This document shows, one piece after another, positions 36,462 to 44,933 of a stretch of 64,000 nt of DNA. The notes under the pieces were generated by a model. The model was not told the DNA's origin and searched no databases. It saw nothing but the letters and a program-made list of their open reading frames with translations. The stretch comes from Natronosalvus hydrolyticus (lineage in GTDB: Archaea; Halobacteriota; Halobacteria; Halobacteriales; Natrialbaceae). The stretch covers positions 97,530 to 161,529 of the forward strand of contig JAOPJZ010000007.1 of the NCBI GenBank assembly GCA_025517525.1, given 5' to 3'. The position numbers were made by a program, and so were the translations under genes. Positions within the stretch are counted from its first letter, which is position 1, and each line of letters starts with the position of its first letter.

Positions 36462-37087
36462 TACGGTTCACCCCCGGTCGTTGGCACACAGTCGAACACG
36501 CTTGCCGTTCGGTCCAGGACCGTCTCGAGTGTTCGGACCGCCCAGACGTAGAACGGAACACGACACGTCTCCTCGACGCGCTCGTGAAACGACTCAATCC
36601 AGTCAAAGTGGGTTCGATGGAAGTCCCTGTACGCCTCCCTGTTTCCATCCTCGAGTAGCAACGACCCGTACTCGAGCAAGAGCGCGATGTGATCGGGTTG
36701 ATACTCGGGTGGAATCTCGGCGTCTATCGCCTGGTACCGTCGTTCCATATCGTGTGCCGGTGGTCCGGACAGGACTCCGCGGATTGTCCCATCCCACCAC
36801 GGTTTATAGACGGAGGCGACCGGTGGTGCTGACGGGCCATCGAACCCCTCGAACGTTTCGAGATACGACTCAAGTGGCTCCTCCGGCGGGGATGGTGCTT
36901 CTGTTTCGACGTCGATGTCTCTGGCCGACGACGCTATCGCTTCGGCGAGCGTGCCCGACTCGAGGGCGTGGATGGTCGCGTCATCCGGCTGTTCGAAACA
37001 GCGGGCGAGCAGCCCGTACACCGAGGCGACCGTCTCCGGCTCCATATCCGCACCTCCCTGTCCCCGTGTTGTCAGTGATTCGGTCAT
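36461..37087 (-). CDS. TorD/DmsD-family molybdoenzyme chaperone
   Basis: 208 residues from the ATG at 37087. The helical protein has ASVYGLLARCFEQPDD near the N-terminus and EYQPDHIALLLEYGSLLLEDGN plus HFDWIESFHERVE, the typical TorD core motifs. These chaperones bind the Tat signal of the catalytic subunit and assist molybdenum cofactor insertion before export. It overlaps the NrfD-like gene by four bases (ATGA) and the regulator gene by one base. Confidence 0.88.
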   Translation of the reverse strand: MTESLTTRGQGGADMEPETVASVYGLLARCFEQPDDATIHALESGTLAEAIASSARDIDVETEAPSPPEEPLESYLETFEGFDGPSAPPVASVYKPWWDGTIRGVLSGPPAHDMERRYQAIDAEIPPEYQPDHIALLLEYGSLLLEDGNREAYRDFHRTHFDWIESFHERVEETCRVPFYVWAVRTLETVLDRTASVFDCVPTTGGEP

Positions 37088-38154
37088 ACGACGACCACCA
37101 CCGGATCCTGCTCGGCCGCGAGCAACAGGAGGACTCGGAGCAACAGGCTGCTGACGAAGAGGAGCCCGAACGATCCGATCAAGACGGGTCCGCCGATCCG
37201 TTCGACGGACGCCGTAAGCCGGCCAGTGGCCGCGGCGAGACCGAGGAAGACGCCCGCGAGCAAGGCGAGCGCGAACCCGAGTGCGACGACCCAGACGCCA
37301 AACGCAAGCAGCCCGTCGGTTAACGACGAGTACGAGGCTGCCGCCGCAGGGGTGTTGTTCGCCGCGAGTTGGGTCCAGCCGTATCCGGCAATCAGCAGAC
37401 TGACGCCGGAGAGGACGCCGCCGACTGCCGCGTATCCGCCGAACATCGGTGTGATTTCTCGCTCGAACACCATCGTGACCGCGAGCGTGCTCCCGATTCC
37501 GGCGGCCACACCACTGGTCAGGAACAATAGCGGCACCAACACCGGCTGGTTCCAGAGCGGAACCGTCTCGACGATTGCCAGCTCGAATCCGGTGTAGATG
37601 GTCGCCAGTGCGAAGAGACTTCCCACGACGTGCAAGAGGGCGAGCCCGGCGGTGGGTGGCCGGATGCGGTCGACGAACCGGTCGACGACATCCAGCAGTC
37701 CGAGTTTGGCAACGAACCACCGAGGCCATCGACTCGCGCCGTCACCTTCCGCAGCGGCTTCTCCGAACAACTGGAGCACCAGACAGACGATTGCGAGCAC
37801 TGACAGCATCACCAGTATCCACGTCCCGATGGTAATCCAGGAGTCGTAATTCGTCAGATACACCGGGAAGAGGATCGCCCGGTAGTACACTGCCAGGTGC
37901 GAGAGGACGGCCAATCCAGCACCGCCCGCGCTGAGTACCGAGACCAGAAACCCCCAGCGAAGGATTTCGGTCTCGAGACCGTTCGAATCCGACCCGCGCC
38001 ATCGTCGAAGGAACCAGGCGGACGCACCGGTGAGATACGCCCCACCGGCGACGACCGCCAGGTAGAGATAGACCGGGATCGAGAGATCCCAGTAGTCCGC
38101 CGACAGCCAGCGGAATTCCACGAACACCTCGAGTGCAGTGACTGTGAACGTCAT
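37084..38154 (-). CDS. NrfD/PsrC-like membrane anchor subunit
   Basis: 356 residues with nine or ten hydrophobic segments. It resembles NrfD/PsrC quinone-reactive anchors (an early SIPVYLYLAVVAGGAYLTG helix and acidic/aromatic residues between segments). It would pass electrons from menaquinol to the ferredoxin subunit. The start at 38154 (MTFTVTALE) lies just after the stop of the ferredoxin gene at 38160. It is the C subunit of the reductase. Confidence 0.85.
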   Translation of the reverse strand: MTFTVTALEVFVEFRWLSADYWDLSIPVYLYLAVVAGGAYLTGASAWFLRRWRGSDSNGLETEILRWGFLVSVLSAGGAGLAVLSHLAVYYRAILFPVYLTNYDSWITIGTWILVMLSVLAIVCLVLQLFGEAAAEGDGASRWPRWFVAKLGLLDVVDRFVDRIRPPTAGLALLHVVGSLFALATIYTGFELAIVETVPLWNQPVLVPLLFLTSGVAAGIGSTLAVTMVFEREITPMFGGYAAVGGVLSGVSLLIAGYGWTQLAANNTPAAAASYSSLTDGLLAFGVWVVALGFALALLAGVFLGLAAATGRLTASVERIGGPVLIGSFGLLFVSSLLLRVLLLLAAEQDPVVVVV

Positions 38155-38159
38155 CGTGA

Positions 38160-38855
38160 TCACCCGTTGAGCCACCCTGCTGTCTGGGTGTCCGACTGTT
38201 CGGTTTTTGTGGCAGGTTCGTCTCGGTTATCGACTGTGTCACTCGACTCGTCGGTGTCTTCGTGGAGTGGTGCCCGCTCGGCGATCGGTTCGACGATAAC
38301 GCGGGACTCGTAGGCACCGTTTTCGAAGCGCTCTGCAGCAACACCCGAGGCTTCGGCCTTCATCTCGCTCACGGGCCCGGCCTTGATAGCCTCGCCGACA
38401 CAGTTGTCGACGCAGGACGGCTTCGCGCCGCCATCTTCTGGTTTTTGTTTCGCCGGCTGGCCGTGACCGCTGCCGGCCCCCTCACCGAGACACATGTTAC
38501 ACTTCGACATCAGCCCGTCATCGCCGTAGGTCGGCGCGCCGTACGGGCACGCCCACGCACAGTAGTGACAGCCGATACAGCGGTCTCGGTTGACGGTTAC
38601 GATCCCGTCTTCTTCGCGCTTTTCGATGGCGTTTGGCGGACAGACCTTCTCACAGGGCGCATCGTGACAGTGCATACACGACATCGAGACCGGTACTTCC
38701 TCGAAGTCGGGATACTCTCCCTGTGAGAGGTGTGTCACTGTGCGCCAGTCCTCGGCGTCCGGATCGCGATCGTGTCGCTGCTTACACGAGATCGAACAGG
38801 CGTGACACCCGATACAGCGGTTCGGGTCGAAGTAGAACATCCACTGTTCTCCCAT
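38160..38855 (-). CDS. Four [4Fe-4S] ferredoxin subunit (DmsB/PsrB type)
   Basis: 231 residues. Four cysteine sets are visible: CIGCHACSISC (14-24), CMHCHDAPCEKVCP (about 60-73), CIGCHYCAWACP (about 93-104) and CNMC...CVDNC (about 119-152). This is the electron-transfer subunit linking the membrane anchor to the molybdenum subunit. It has no signal peptide and is carried out with the catalytic partner. A Ser/Asp-rich tail of about 60 residues is unusual but common in haloarchaeal versions. Confidence 0.92.
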   Translation of the reverse strand: MGEQWMFYFDPNRCIGCHACSISCKQRHDRDPDAEDWRTVTHLSQGEYPDFEEVPVSMSCMHCHDAPCEKVCPPNAIEKREEDGIVTVNRDRCIGCHYCAWACPYGAPTYGDDGLMSKCNMCLGEGAGSGHGQPAKQKPEDGGAKPSCVDNCVGEAIKAGPVSEMKAEASGVAAERFENGAYESRVIVEPIAERAPLHEDTDESSDTVDNRDEPATKTEQSDTQTAGWLNG

Positions 38856-38857
38856 GA

Positions 38858-41176
38858 TCAGTCACCCCCTGTTTTCCGCACCTCGGCAGCGATGTGCCTG
38901 TCCACCTGTGAGGAGATCGGATCCGTCTGTCCGTCGTGTACTATCATGGTGTTCATGCCGTCTTCCTTTGAATTGCCCTGACCGAAGCCGAACTCGGCGG
39001 TGACGAACCCGGGCGGGGTTCGTTCGCTGACGTATGCCATTACCTCTCCGTCGCCTTTCTCGGTGGCAACCGTGACCATATCTCCCGTTTCGATGCCACG
39101 TTCGTCGGCATCCGCCGTGTTCATGACGAGATAGTTTCCTTCGTACTCCTCGCTGGCCAGACCGTGTTTCCGCGCGTACTGCTCGCGTGGATGGTCGAGC
39201 ACCTGGTCGGCACCGAAGGCGAAAAACACGGCTCGCGTGTCATAGAAGTGCAGCGGATACTCGCCGTCAGGTGTGTCCCCGAACGTTCCGGGCGGCACCC
39301 ACTGCGGGCCAGTGTGGAGGTCGACGTCCGGAACCTGCTCGTCCAGCTCCTCGATAGATCGTCTGTATCCGCCTTCCTCGTCGAGATAGAACTGGAATCT
39401 TCCCGTCGCCGTCGAGAACCCGCTGTCTTTCCACTGTTCGTAGCCGAATTCGTCGAGGATAACGTAATTTTCCTGGGCGACCTCCTCGAAGCTGTAGTCG
39501 ATGTTCGCCAGCATATCCTCGTTGTACGCGGCTTCGCTCTCCCAGGGGATGTACTCGCCCCAGCCCATCGCCTCCGCGATCCCCTTCAGGATGTCGAAGC
39601 CGGGCTTTGTGTTCCCCTGTGGCTCGACCGCCGCTTTCGACGCGGATACCCACCGATTCTCGTGGTAGGCGCTCCAGGCCGGCGCATAATCGATGAGGGT
39701 GTCTTTCTCCAGCTGGATCGCCTCGGGGAAGACCACGTCAGCGTGTCGCGTGAGTTCGTTCCAGTAGGCGTCCACCGTAATGATCAGCTCCATCTCCTCG
39801 AGTGCCTCGAGCCAGGCCTGCGTGTTTCCGTCAGTTAGCGGATTGTCGTAGTGACAGTACATGCCCCGAATGTGCCCGTTTTCGACCATCTCGGGGATCT
39901 GGTTGTGGCCGATACCCGTCGTGTGTCGGAACGGGTACTTCTCGTATTCTTCGTATTTCCTGAGTGCGGGCGTTTTCCCCGCAGCGTTGTTCGGGAGGTC
40001 GATATCGCGAACCTCGAACGGGTTCGAGAACGGCGGTCCTCGCCAGAACCGAAGTCCACCCGGACGGTCGATGTTCCCGACGAGCCCGTTGAGAGCGAAG
40101 ACAGCCTGGGAAGCCTTCTGAGACTCGGCGTACTGACCGACACCGGTCCAGAGGGCGATTCCGGCTGCAGGTGCTGCCTCGGCAAACTCGACGGCGATCT
40201 GTCGAATCACGCCAGGCTCGAGGCCGGTTCGTTCACTGGCCCACTCGGGTGTCTTGTCGGCGACTTCCTCCCGGTAGCGCTCGAAGCCGTAGGTCCACTC
40301 TTCGACGAACGCCTCGTCGTACAGGTTTTCTTCGACGATGACGTGGCCCATTGCCAGTGCCAGTGCGCCGTCCGTCCGTGGCTCGATCGGCAACCACTCG
40401 TCGGCCTTCTGTGCCGTTGGCGTGTGCTGTGGGTCGACGACGACCAGCTTTGCGCCGTTGTCGAGTGCTTCTAGCACTCCCTTGGGTTCCCACTGGCCTG
40501 CGAAAGACTCGAAGAGGTTTCGCCCCCAGGCGATGATGTAGTCGGCGTTCTGATAATCGACGAATCGCATGTGTGTTCCGACACCCATGAGATTTCCGCT
40601 CAGGTGCGCACCGCCGAAACAGACGTGCCGACCACGACCGATTCGTTCGGGCGTTCCGTAGAGGTTGCCCCAGACGATTCCGTGCAGGTTCGTCGTCGCC
40701 CAGCTCGCGGCGTTGAGGAACGTCTCTGCCCCATACTGCTCGTCTAGGGCTTTCAGGCGCGTGGCTGCGTACTCGAAGGCTTCGTCCCAGTCGGCCTGTC
40801 GCAGTTCGCCATCCTCCCGGATGTAGGGCTGGGTTATCCTGTCCGGATCGTGGGCTTTCTCCATCTCTGCGAGCCCTTTCGGACAGAGTGTTCCCTCCCT
40901 CCCCGGGCCGGCGCTGCCCCGCGGGTGGCCGTCCACACCGGTGATGTCGACGATCGTGCCGTCGTTGACGGCGACTTCCTGCCCACAGGCGTGGTGACAC
41001 ATCCAGCAGTTCCCGTAGGCGACGTCCGCATCGCCGAGTCGGTCCAGGTCTCGATCCGTTTCGTCATCGAGAACCCCGAGACAGCCACCCAGACTCATTG
41101 CACCGACGGCAGCCCCGCTCACTTTCAGTAACGACCGCCGTGAAAGGGCGACCTCTCCAGCCTCGTTTTTACTCAT
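38858..41176 (-). CDS. Tat-exported molybdopterin oxidoreductase catalytic subunit, polysulfide/thiosulfate-reductase-like
   Basis: 772 residues from the ATG at 41176. The Tat signal is SRRSLLKVSGAAVG with lipobox LGGC at Cys32, so it is lipid-anchored outside. Cys57, 60, 64 and 98 bind the N-terminal [4Fe-4S] cluster. Cys186 in GRHVCFGGAH is placed where Mo is bound. A Cys ligand points to the PsrA/PhsA/TtrA/ArrA side of the family, while DMSO/TMAO reductases use Ser. The C-terminal pterin-binding domain (about 640-772) is complete. The electron acceptor is unproven. Confidence 0.85.
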   Translation of the reverse strand: MSKNEAGEVALSRRSLLKVSGAAVGAMSLGGCLGVLDDETDRDLDRLGDADVAYGNCWMCHHACGQEVAVNDGTIVDITGVDGHPRGSAGPGREGTLCPKGLAEMEKAHDPDRITQPYIREDGELRQADWDEAFEYAATRLKALDEQYGAETFLNAASWATTNLHGIVWGNLYGTPERIGRGRHVCFGGAHLSGNLMGVGTHMRFVDYQNADYIIAWGRNLFESFAGQWEPKGVLEALDNGAKLVVVDPQHTPTAQKADEWLPIEPRTDGALALAMGHVIVEENLYDEAFVEEWTYGFERYREEVADKTPEWASERTGLEPGVIRQIAVEFAEAAPAAGIALWTGVGQYAESQKASQAVFALNGLVGNIDRPGGLRFWRGPPFSNPFEVRDIDLPNNAAGKTPALRKYEEYEKYPFRHTTGIGHNQIPEMVENGHIRGMYCHYDNPLTDGNTQAWLEALEEMELIITVDAYWNELTRHADVVFPEAIQLEKDTLIDYAPAWSAYHENRWVSASKAAVEPQGNTKPGFDILKGIAEAMGWGEYIPWESEAAYNEDMLANIDYSFEEVAQENYVILDEFGYEQWKDSGFSTATGRFQFYLDEEGGYRRSIEELDEQVPDVDLHTGPQWVPPGTFGDTPDGEYPLHFYDTRAVFFAFGADQVLDHPREQYARKHGLASEEYEGNYLVMNTADADERGIETGDMVTVATEKGDGEVMAYVSERTPPGFVTAEFGFGQGNSKEDGMNTMIVHDGQTDPISSQVDRHIAAEVRKTGGD

Positions 41177-41396
41177 GGCTGATCCCCTCCGGTGGGACGT
41201 ACTCGTCACCGAACTCCGCCTCGAAGTGTTCGTGATACAGTTCGTAAAAGCGCTCTTCGGACAACTCACCGGTCGCTACACGTTTTGCAGCCTCCCCGGC
41301 GGACCGTCCGAGTTCCTGGTCGTATTCGCTCTCCTCAGGTTCGCTGTCCAGAGACTCGAGTGTCCGCAACGGATCCTGTGAATTTTTGGGTACCAT
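41169..41396 (-). CDS. Small acidic protein leading the molybdo-reductase operon
   Basis: 75 residues, acidic and helical (AGEAAKRVATGELSEERFYELYHEHFEAEFGDEY). It ends eight bases inside the catalytic-subunit gene, so the two are coupled. Similar short genes often precede haloarchaeal molybdo-reductase subunits and are sometimes labelled ferredoxin N-terminal domain proteins, but no cysteine is present. The function is unknown; a role in assembly or cofactor delivery is plausible. Confidence 0.7.
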   Translation of the reverse strand: MVPKNSQDPLRTLESLDSEPEESEYDQELGRSAGEAAKRVATGELSEERFYELYHEHFEAEFGDEYVPPEGISHE

Positions 41397-41459
41397 AGAC
41401 GCTCACATATATAGCTTCATTCTACAGCGCTATCACCGGGACTCGGGATGGGTTAAGGT

Positions 41460-41468
41460 TTTATAAGG
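41460..41468 (-). promoter_or_regulatory. TATA box of the molybdo-reductase operon
   Basis: CTTATAAAA on the minus strand lies about 64 bases before the first ATG of the operon (41396). A second AT-rich motif (GCTATATATG) sits at about 41403-41414 but is too close for a start at 41396. Confidence 0.5.
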
Positions 41469-41605
41469 GCCACCGTGATCCGCCCACGAGGCGACCGCTC
41501 ACAAGTGACGTTGGACTCTCGAGCGCTCAGCAACGACGTCGAGTTCTCGAGGCGTGGGACGCAGTTCAGACCGACACGAAAAACAGGGTCCAACGAACCG
41601 CTCGA

Positions 41606-42286
41606 TCAGTCGTCTTTCCAGCAACGACACGCACAGTTCAGCTGTCTGAGAATGTTTCCCTCCGCACGACTGAGCCGCTGTGAGAGTGCCGACTTGGAGA
41701 TGCCGATTCGGCCGGCGACCGTTCCGAGCGATCCCGAACTGTCCAGGTCGTAATACCCCGCTTCCTGTGCAACCGTGATGGCCTCGCGCTGTTTCGGCGT
41801 CAACACCGAGAGATCGATCGAACACCGTTCTTTCTGGTCGGACACGCCGGTATGGGTGATCGATCGAACGGTCACACGGTTGGATCGATCCCTGATATCG
41901 TTGACCAGCGCCGAAAGCACGTCCACGCTCTCGAGGTGGGTCTCGACCACGAACGTGTCCTCGGTCGCCTCGAGAAACCGTGGAATGCAGTCATAGACCG
42001 AAAACACAATCCCCGGACAGTGGGTGCAGACGTCACTGGAGAACTGTTTCGTCGTGGTGGTTTGGTCTTCGCACTCTCGGATCTCGGCTTCGGCAAGACA
42101 CCGGTTACCCTGAAAACGGATGTCGAACCCGACGATGTCCGCCTCGAGATCATCGACCGGACAGCTTCCGCCGCGCTCGATTTCTAGCTCCGCGCGGACG
42201 GCCCGGTCTGATACCGGACCACTGTGTAGCGTAACCGCCGACTCACCGACATTGGACTGTGCCGGCGTCGATTCGAGTTGTGTCAT
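41606..42286 (-). CDS. Cysteine-rich HTH_10 regulator (DmsR-like)
   Basis: 226 residues from the ATG at 42286. The N-terminal sensor part has cysteines at 42, 63, 72, 87, 90 and 100 (including CTHC), one more before the DNA-binding part, and a C-terminal CACRC. The HTH_10 domain is LTPKQREAITVAQEAGYYDLDSSGSLGTVAGRIGISKSALSQRLSRAE. The cysteine set could bind a metal or Fe-S cluster and sense oxygen, redox state or sulfur. It lies directly upstream of the reductase operon on the same strand, so it is its likely activator. Confidence 0.85.
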   Translation of the reverse strand: MTQLESTPAQSNVGESAVTLHSGPVSDRAVRAELEIERGGSCPVDDLEADIVGFDIRFQGNRCLAEAEIRECEDQTTTTKQFSSDVCTHCPGIVFSVYDCIPRFLEATEDTFVVETHLESVDVLSALVNDIRDRSNRVTVRSITHTGVSDQKERCSIDLSVLTPKQREAITVAQEAGYYDLDSSGSLGTVAGRIGISKSALSQRLSRAEGNILRQLNCACRCWKDD

Positions 42287-42450
42287 GAATTTCCCTCCGG
42301 GCTGTTGCCTCGTACGTCCACGTAGGGTCTCACTCGAGTAATGTAACTGGGCAATTCCCGACCGCTGAGAAAACCGGTAGTTACCCGCTCGAGAAGGCCA
42401 GTCGGCATCCCTCGAGTGTCGCTGGCTCACAATAATACAAGCGAGAAGCC

Positions 42451-42466
42451 CACGGCTTCAGCCGTG
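42451..42466 (+). repeat. IS200/IS605-type right-end hairpin
   Basis: CACGGC TTCA GCCGTG is a perfect 6-bp stem with a 4-base loop, preceded by GAGAAGCC. This matches the conserved right-end structure of haloarchaeal IS200/IS605 elements and PATE-type derivatives. No tnpA or tnpB is present nearby. Confidence 0.55.
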
Positions 42467-42687
42467 AGGGGAATGTGACTGTGTGCGTATTACGAGTTTG
42501 AGAATCGTCGGCTGGCCGGCTCGAGGATACCTGTCGCTTCCAACCGTAATACAGAGGAAAAAAGCATAGGTCGAGCTTGTATGCCGTTTTTGTGCAGGTG
42601 GTGTCATAACCGATAAAAATCGGAGGAGCGAGAACAATCTCCTCTCGAATAAAACGAGATAGCACTGTTGAAGTCTCATCCTCTGCC

Positions 42688-42806
42688 CTGTTGAATAGCG
42701 GTGTACGGGTACTATCTACGGCTCTGATATGCCTGCACAGGGCTTACCGCCGATGATTCTAAGCACGGTCTTGACTGGCGTGCTCTCAGATGACGCTATC
42801 CAACAG
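42688..42806. repeat. 119-bp segment with 13-bp terminal inverted repeats
   Basis: CTGTTGAATAGCG at 42688-42700 matches the reverse complement of 42794-42806 at 12 of 13 bases. Such ends resemble those of haloarchaeal IS elements. The interior is non-coding, so it may be a MITE or the remains of an IS. Confidence 0.4.
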
Positions 42807-42915
42807 AGCAATATCCTCTACCTCTTGCACCCTAACTGACCGCCAGCACATCGCGTCACTGGGTAGAGTGATATGACGTGGTCTATTTATTTGACTGTTC
42901 GTAGTACTTGGGGCG

Positions 42916-43968
42916 ATGTCGTGGCGTGCAATCGACGAGCTTCGCCCGTCGTTCGAGGCAACAAAGAGTCTGTTGTTCCCGTTCGACCTGAGACGGTGGC
43001 TCGTACTCGCGGTGATCGTCTTTTTCGTCTCAGGTGCCAGCGGTGCAAACCCGGATATCTCGACCACGGCCTGGGACGCGCCACCAGAAGAAGCACCGGT
43101 CTTTGAACCGCCGATAATTAGCGAACCACCGATTCTTCCCGAAATTGGGTTGGCATGGATCCTCTTTGCGTTCGGGTTCGTCCTAGCGATCGGGCTTGTG
43201 TTACTCCTTCTCGGAGCGATTATGGAGTTCGTGTTCGTCCGTGTCGTGACCGACCGTGACATTCGATTGCGAGGGTACGTCTCGGAAAACGTACGGAATG
43301 GGGTGTCGCTGTTTCTGTTCAGGATAGCGATCGGACTCGGAGTACTTGCTCTCGTTGCACTCCCGGCGATCGTCCTGTTCTTGCTCTCACCGATCCTTTT
43401 AGTACTGCTGGCAATCGTCCTCGTGCCGATATTGGTGCTCGTCGCTATTGGTCTCTGGGTCGTCCTTCGGTTCACCGCCGACTTCGTCGTGCCGATAATG
43501 GTACTTGAAGACGTGGGGATTCTGGAGGCGTGGGGGAAGCTTTGGCCGGCACTCGTCGCTGACTGGAAACAGTACGGTGTCTACGCGCTCGCCCGTATTT
43601 TTCTCGGGATTGTTGCGAGCGTGCTCGCTGGATTCGGGTTCGTCGTCATCGGTATCGTACTTGGGATCCCGTTCGGGATCATCGCAGCCGCTGTCTACCT
43701 CGTGTTCGAAGTGCTACTCGGTATGTTGACGATCGCAATCGTCTCCCTCATCGGCCTGGGTGTGCTCTACCTTATTCTGGTGTTCATCGCAGGGATAACG
43801 TTCGTACAGGTTCCGATTCAGACGTACCTCCGCTACTATTCGCTGTTCGTCCTCGGAAGCGTCACTCCTCCGTTCGACATGGTCGCCCCACTCCGGCCAA
43901 TGGAAACTGATGTTGACGAAGTAAGCGAATCTAACGGGTCTGAATCAGGAGATTCAGAAGATACGTGA
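42916..43968 (+). CDS. DUF7544-like polytopic membrane protein
   Basis: 350 residues with about six or seven hydrophobic segments. It begins MSWRAIDELRPSFEATKSLLFPFDLRRWLVLAV, the usual start of the haloarchaeal DUF7544 (DUF4013-like) family. ADFVVPIMVLEDVGILEAWGKLWPAL is the conserved central motif shared with bacterial stage-II-type membrane proteins. An acidic Ser/Glu tail ends the protein. Its function is unknown. The gene stands alone after a long IS-debris gap. Confidence 0.78.
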   Translation: MSWRAIDELRPSFEATKSLLFPFDLRRWLVLAVIVFFVSGASGANPDISTTAWDAPPEEAPVFEPPIISEPPILPEIGLAWILFAFGFVLAIGLVLLLLGAIMEFVFVRVVTDRDIRLRGYVSENVRNGVSLFLFRIAIGLGVLALVALPAIVLFLLSPILLVLLAIVLVPILVLVAIGLWVVLRFTADFVVPIMVLEDVGILEAWGKLWPALVADWKQYGVYALARIFLGIVASVLAGFGFVVIGIVLGIPFGIIAAAVYLVFEVLLGMLTIAIVSLIGLGVLYLILVFIAGITFVQVPIQTYLRYYSLFVLGSVTPPFDMVAPLRPMETDVDEVSESNGSESGDSEDT

Positions 43969-44069
43969 GTTAGGATTTCCATTCGTGCTTGGCCTTAGAG
44001 CGAAGTGACTGTGATAGTCGTTTACTCGGAGTTTGATCCAGAATCGAATGTGGGGTGCCGAGTTCGTCG

Positions 44070-44933
44070 TTACTCGGGCAGCGATACCGGCTCGAACTTC
44101 TGTAGTCCAAAGTACGTCACCACGACGGCCCCGAGGCCGATCAGAAGGAGTCCGCCGGCGATCAAATCACCGAGTATCGGAACCGCGCCGGCCACCTGTA
44201 ACAAGACCATGATACCGACGACGCCGAGTCCGGTCGCCAGTTCAACCCGCGGCGTGTCCAACTGCTTCCCGGCAAGATATCCCAGCCCGATGATCCCGTA
44301 AGCGATCGTCACCAGTCCGATCAGGAGTCCAAGGATGCTCACCGGGAGAAGAACCAGGGTAAACGCCATGAACACGAACACGGCCAGGAACGTCACGGAG
44401 AGGAGTGCGCCCACGGTAAGACTGATCACCGGATGACCCCGAGCGGTCGTTCCGATATTTTCGAGCAACACTGGACGCTTTCGGGAAAGCCAGGCCCCGA
44501 CGAAGGACAGGAGCAGGGTCGTCAGAACGACCGGCGTGTAGGCTGCGACCGGGTCGGGTTCGGCCGGCGTGAACTCGACAGTAGTTCGCTCAGCAATGTC
44601 CGCTTCGTCTGCCAACTCCTCACTCCCGCCGATGTGCTGAAGTTCGCCACCGATCTCTCCACCCTCTTCGACGACGAGTGACCCGGAGAGCTGCGTAACG
44701 TCGCCTTCGACTGTCCCCAAAACCTGGAACTCGCCGCCGATGACGTAGACCGGGCCGGAGATCGTTTCGTCCTCAGGGACTGTGACGGTCGCGTCGCCGA
44801 CGATCAACGCGCCGCGATGTTCGGTGATCTCGTGGTCGCCCTCAATGACGGCCTCTGTGGTTTCGACATCCACCCCGCCTGCCGAGATCATGAGCAGGAC
44901 GATGATCAGGAGTGGAATGAGTTCTAGGTTCAT
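44070..44933 (-). CDS. Membrane protein with extracellular bactofilin/polymer-forming-like domain
   Basis: 287 residues. An N-terminal hydrophobic helix is followed by beta-repeat sequence (about 25-125: HEITEHRGALIVGDATVTVPEDETISGPVYVIGGEFQVLGTVEGDVTQLSGSLVV), the regular pattern of bactofilin-type beta-helices. Four or five membrane helices make up the C-terminal half. It may form a membrane-bound scaffold. It overlaps the upstream MFS gene by four bases, so they are co-translated. Confidence 0.75.
   Translation of the reverse strand: MNLELIPLLIIVLLMISAGGVDVETTEAVIEGDHEITEHRGALIVGDATVTVPEDETISGPVYVIGGEFQVLGTVEGDVTQLSGSLVVEEGGEIGGELQHIGGSEELADEADIAERTTVEFTPAEPDPVAAYTPVVLTTLLLSFVGAWLSRKRPVLLENIGTTARGHPVISLTVGALLSVTFLAVFVFMAFTLVLLPVSILGLLIGLVTIAYGIIGLGYLAGKQLDTPRVELATGLGVVGIMVLLQVAGAVPILGDLIAGGLLLIGLGAVVVTYFGLQKFEPVSLPE

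Larger units (their letters stand above)
42287..42915. other. Gene-free region with IS remnants
   Basis: This 629-base gap has no convincing reading frame. It contains an IS200/IS605-type end hairpin (42447-42466) and a 119-bp segment flanked by 13-bp inverted repeats (42688-42806). Base composition varies along it, as expected for accumulated insertion debris between the respiratory operon and the membrane-protein region. Confidence 0.5.

Noticed and set aside
37088..37729. N-terminal extension of the TorD gene to 37729
   Set aside because: The extension is antisense-like Arg-rich sequence inside the NrfD-like gene; the ATGA overlap at 37084-37087 gives the natural start.
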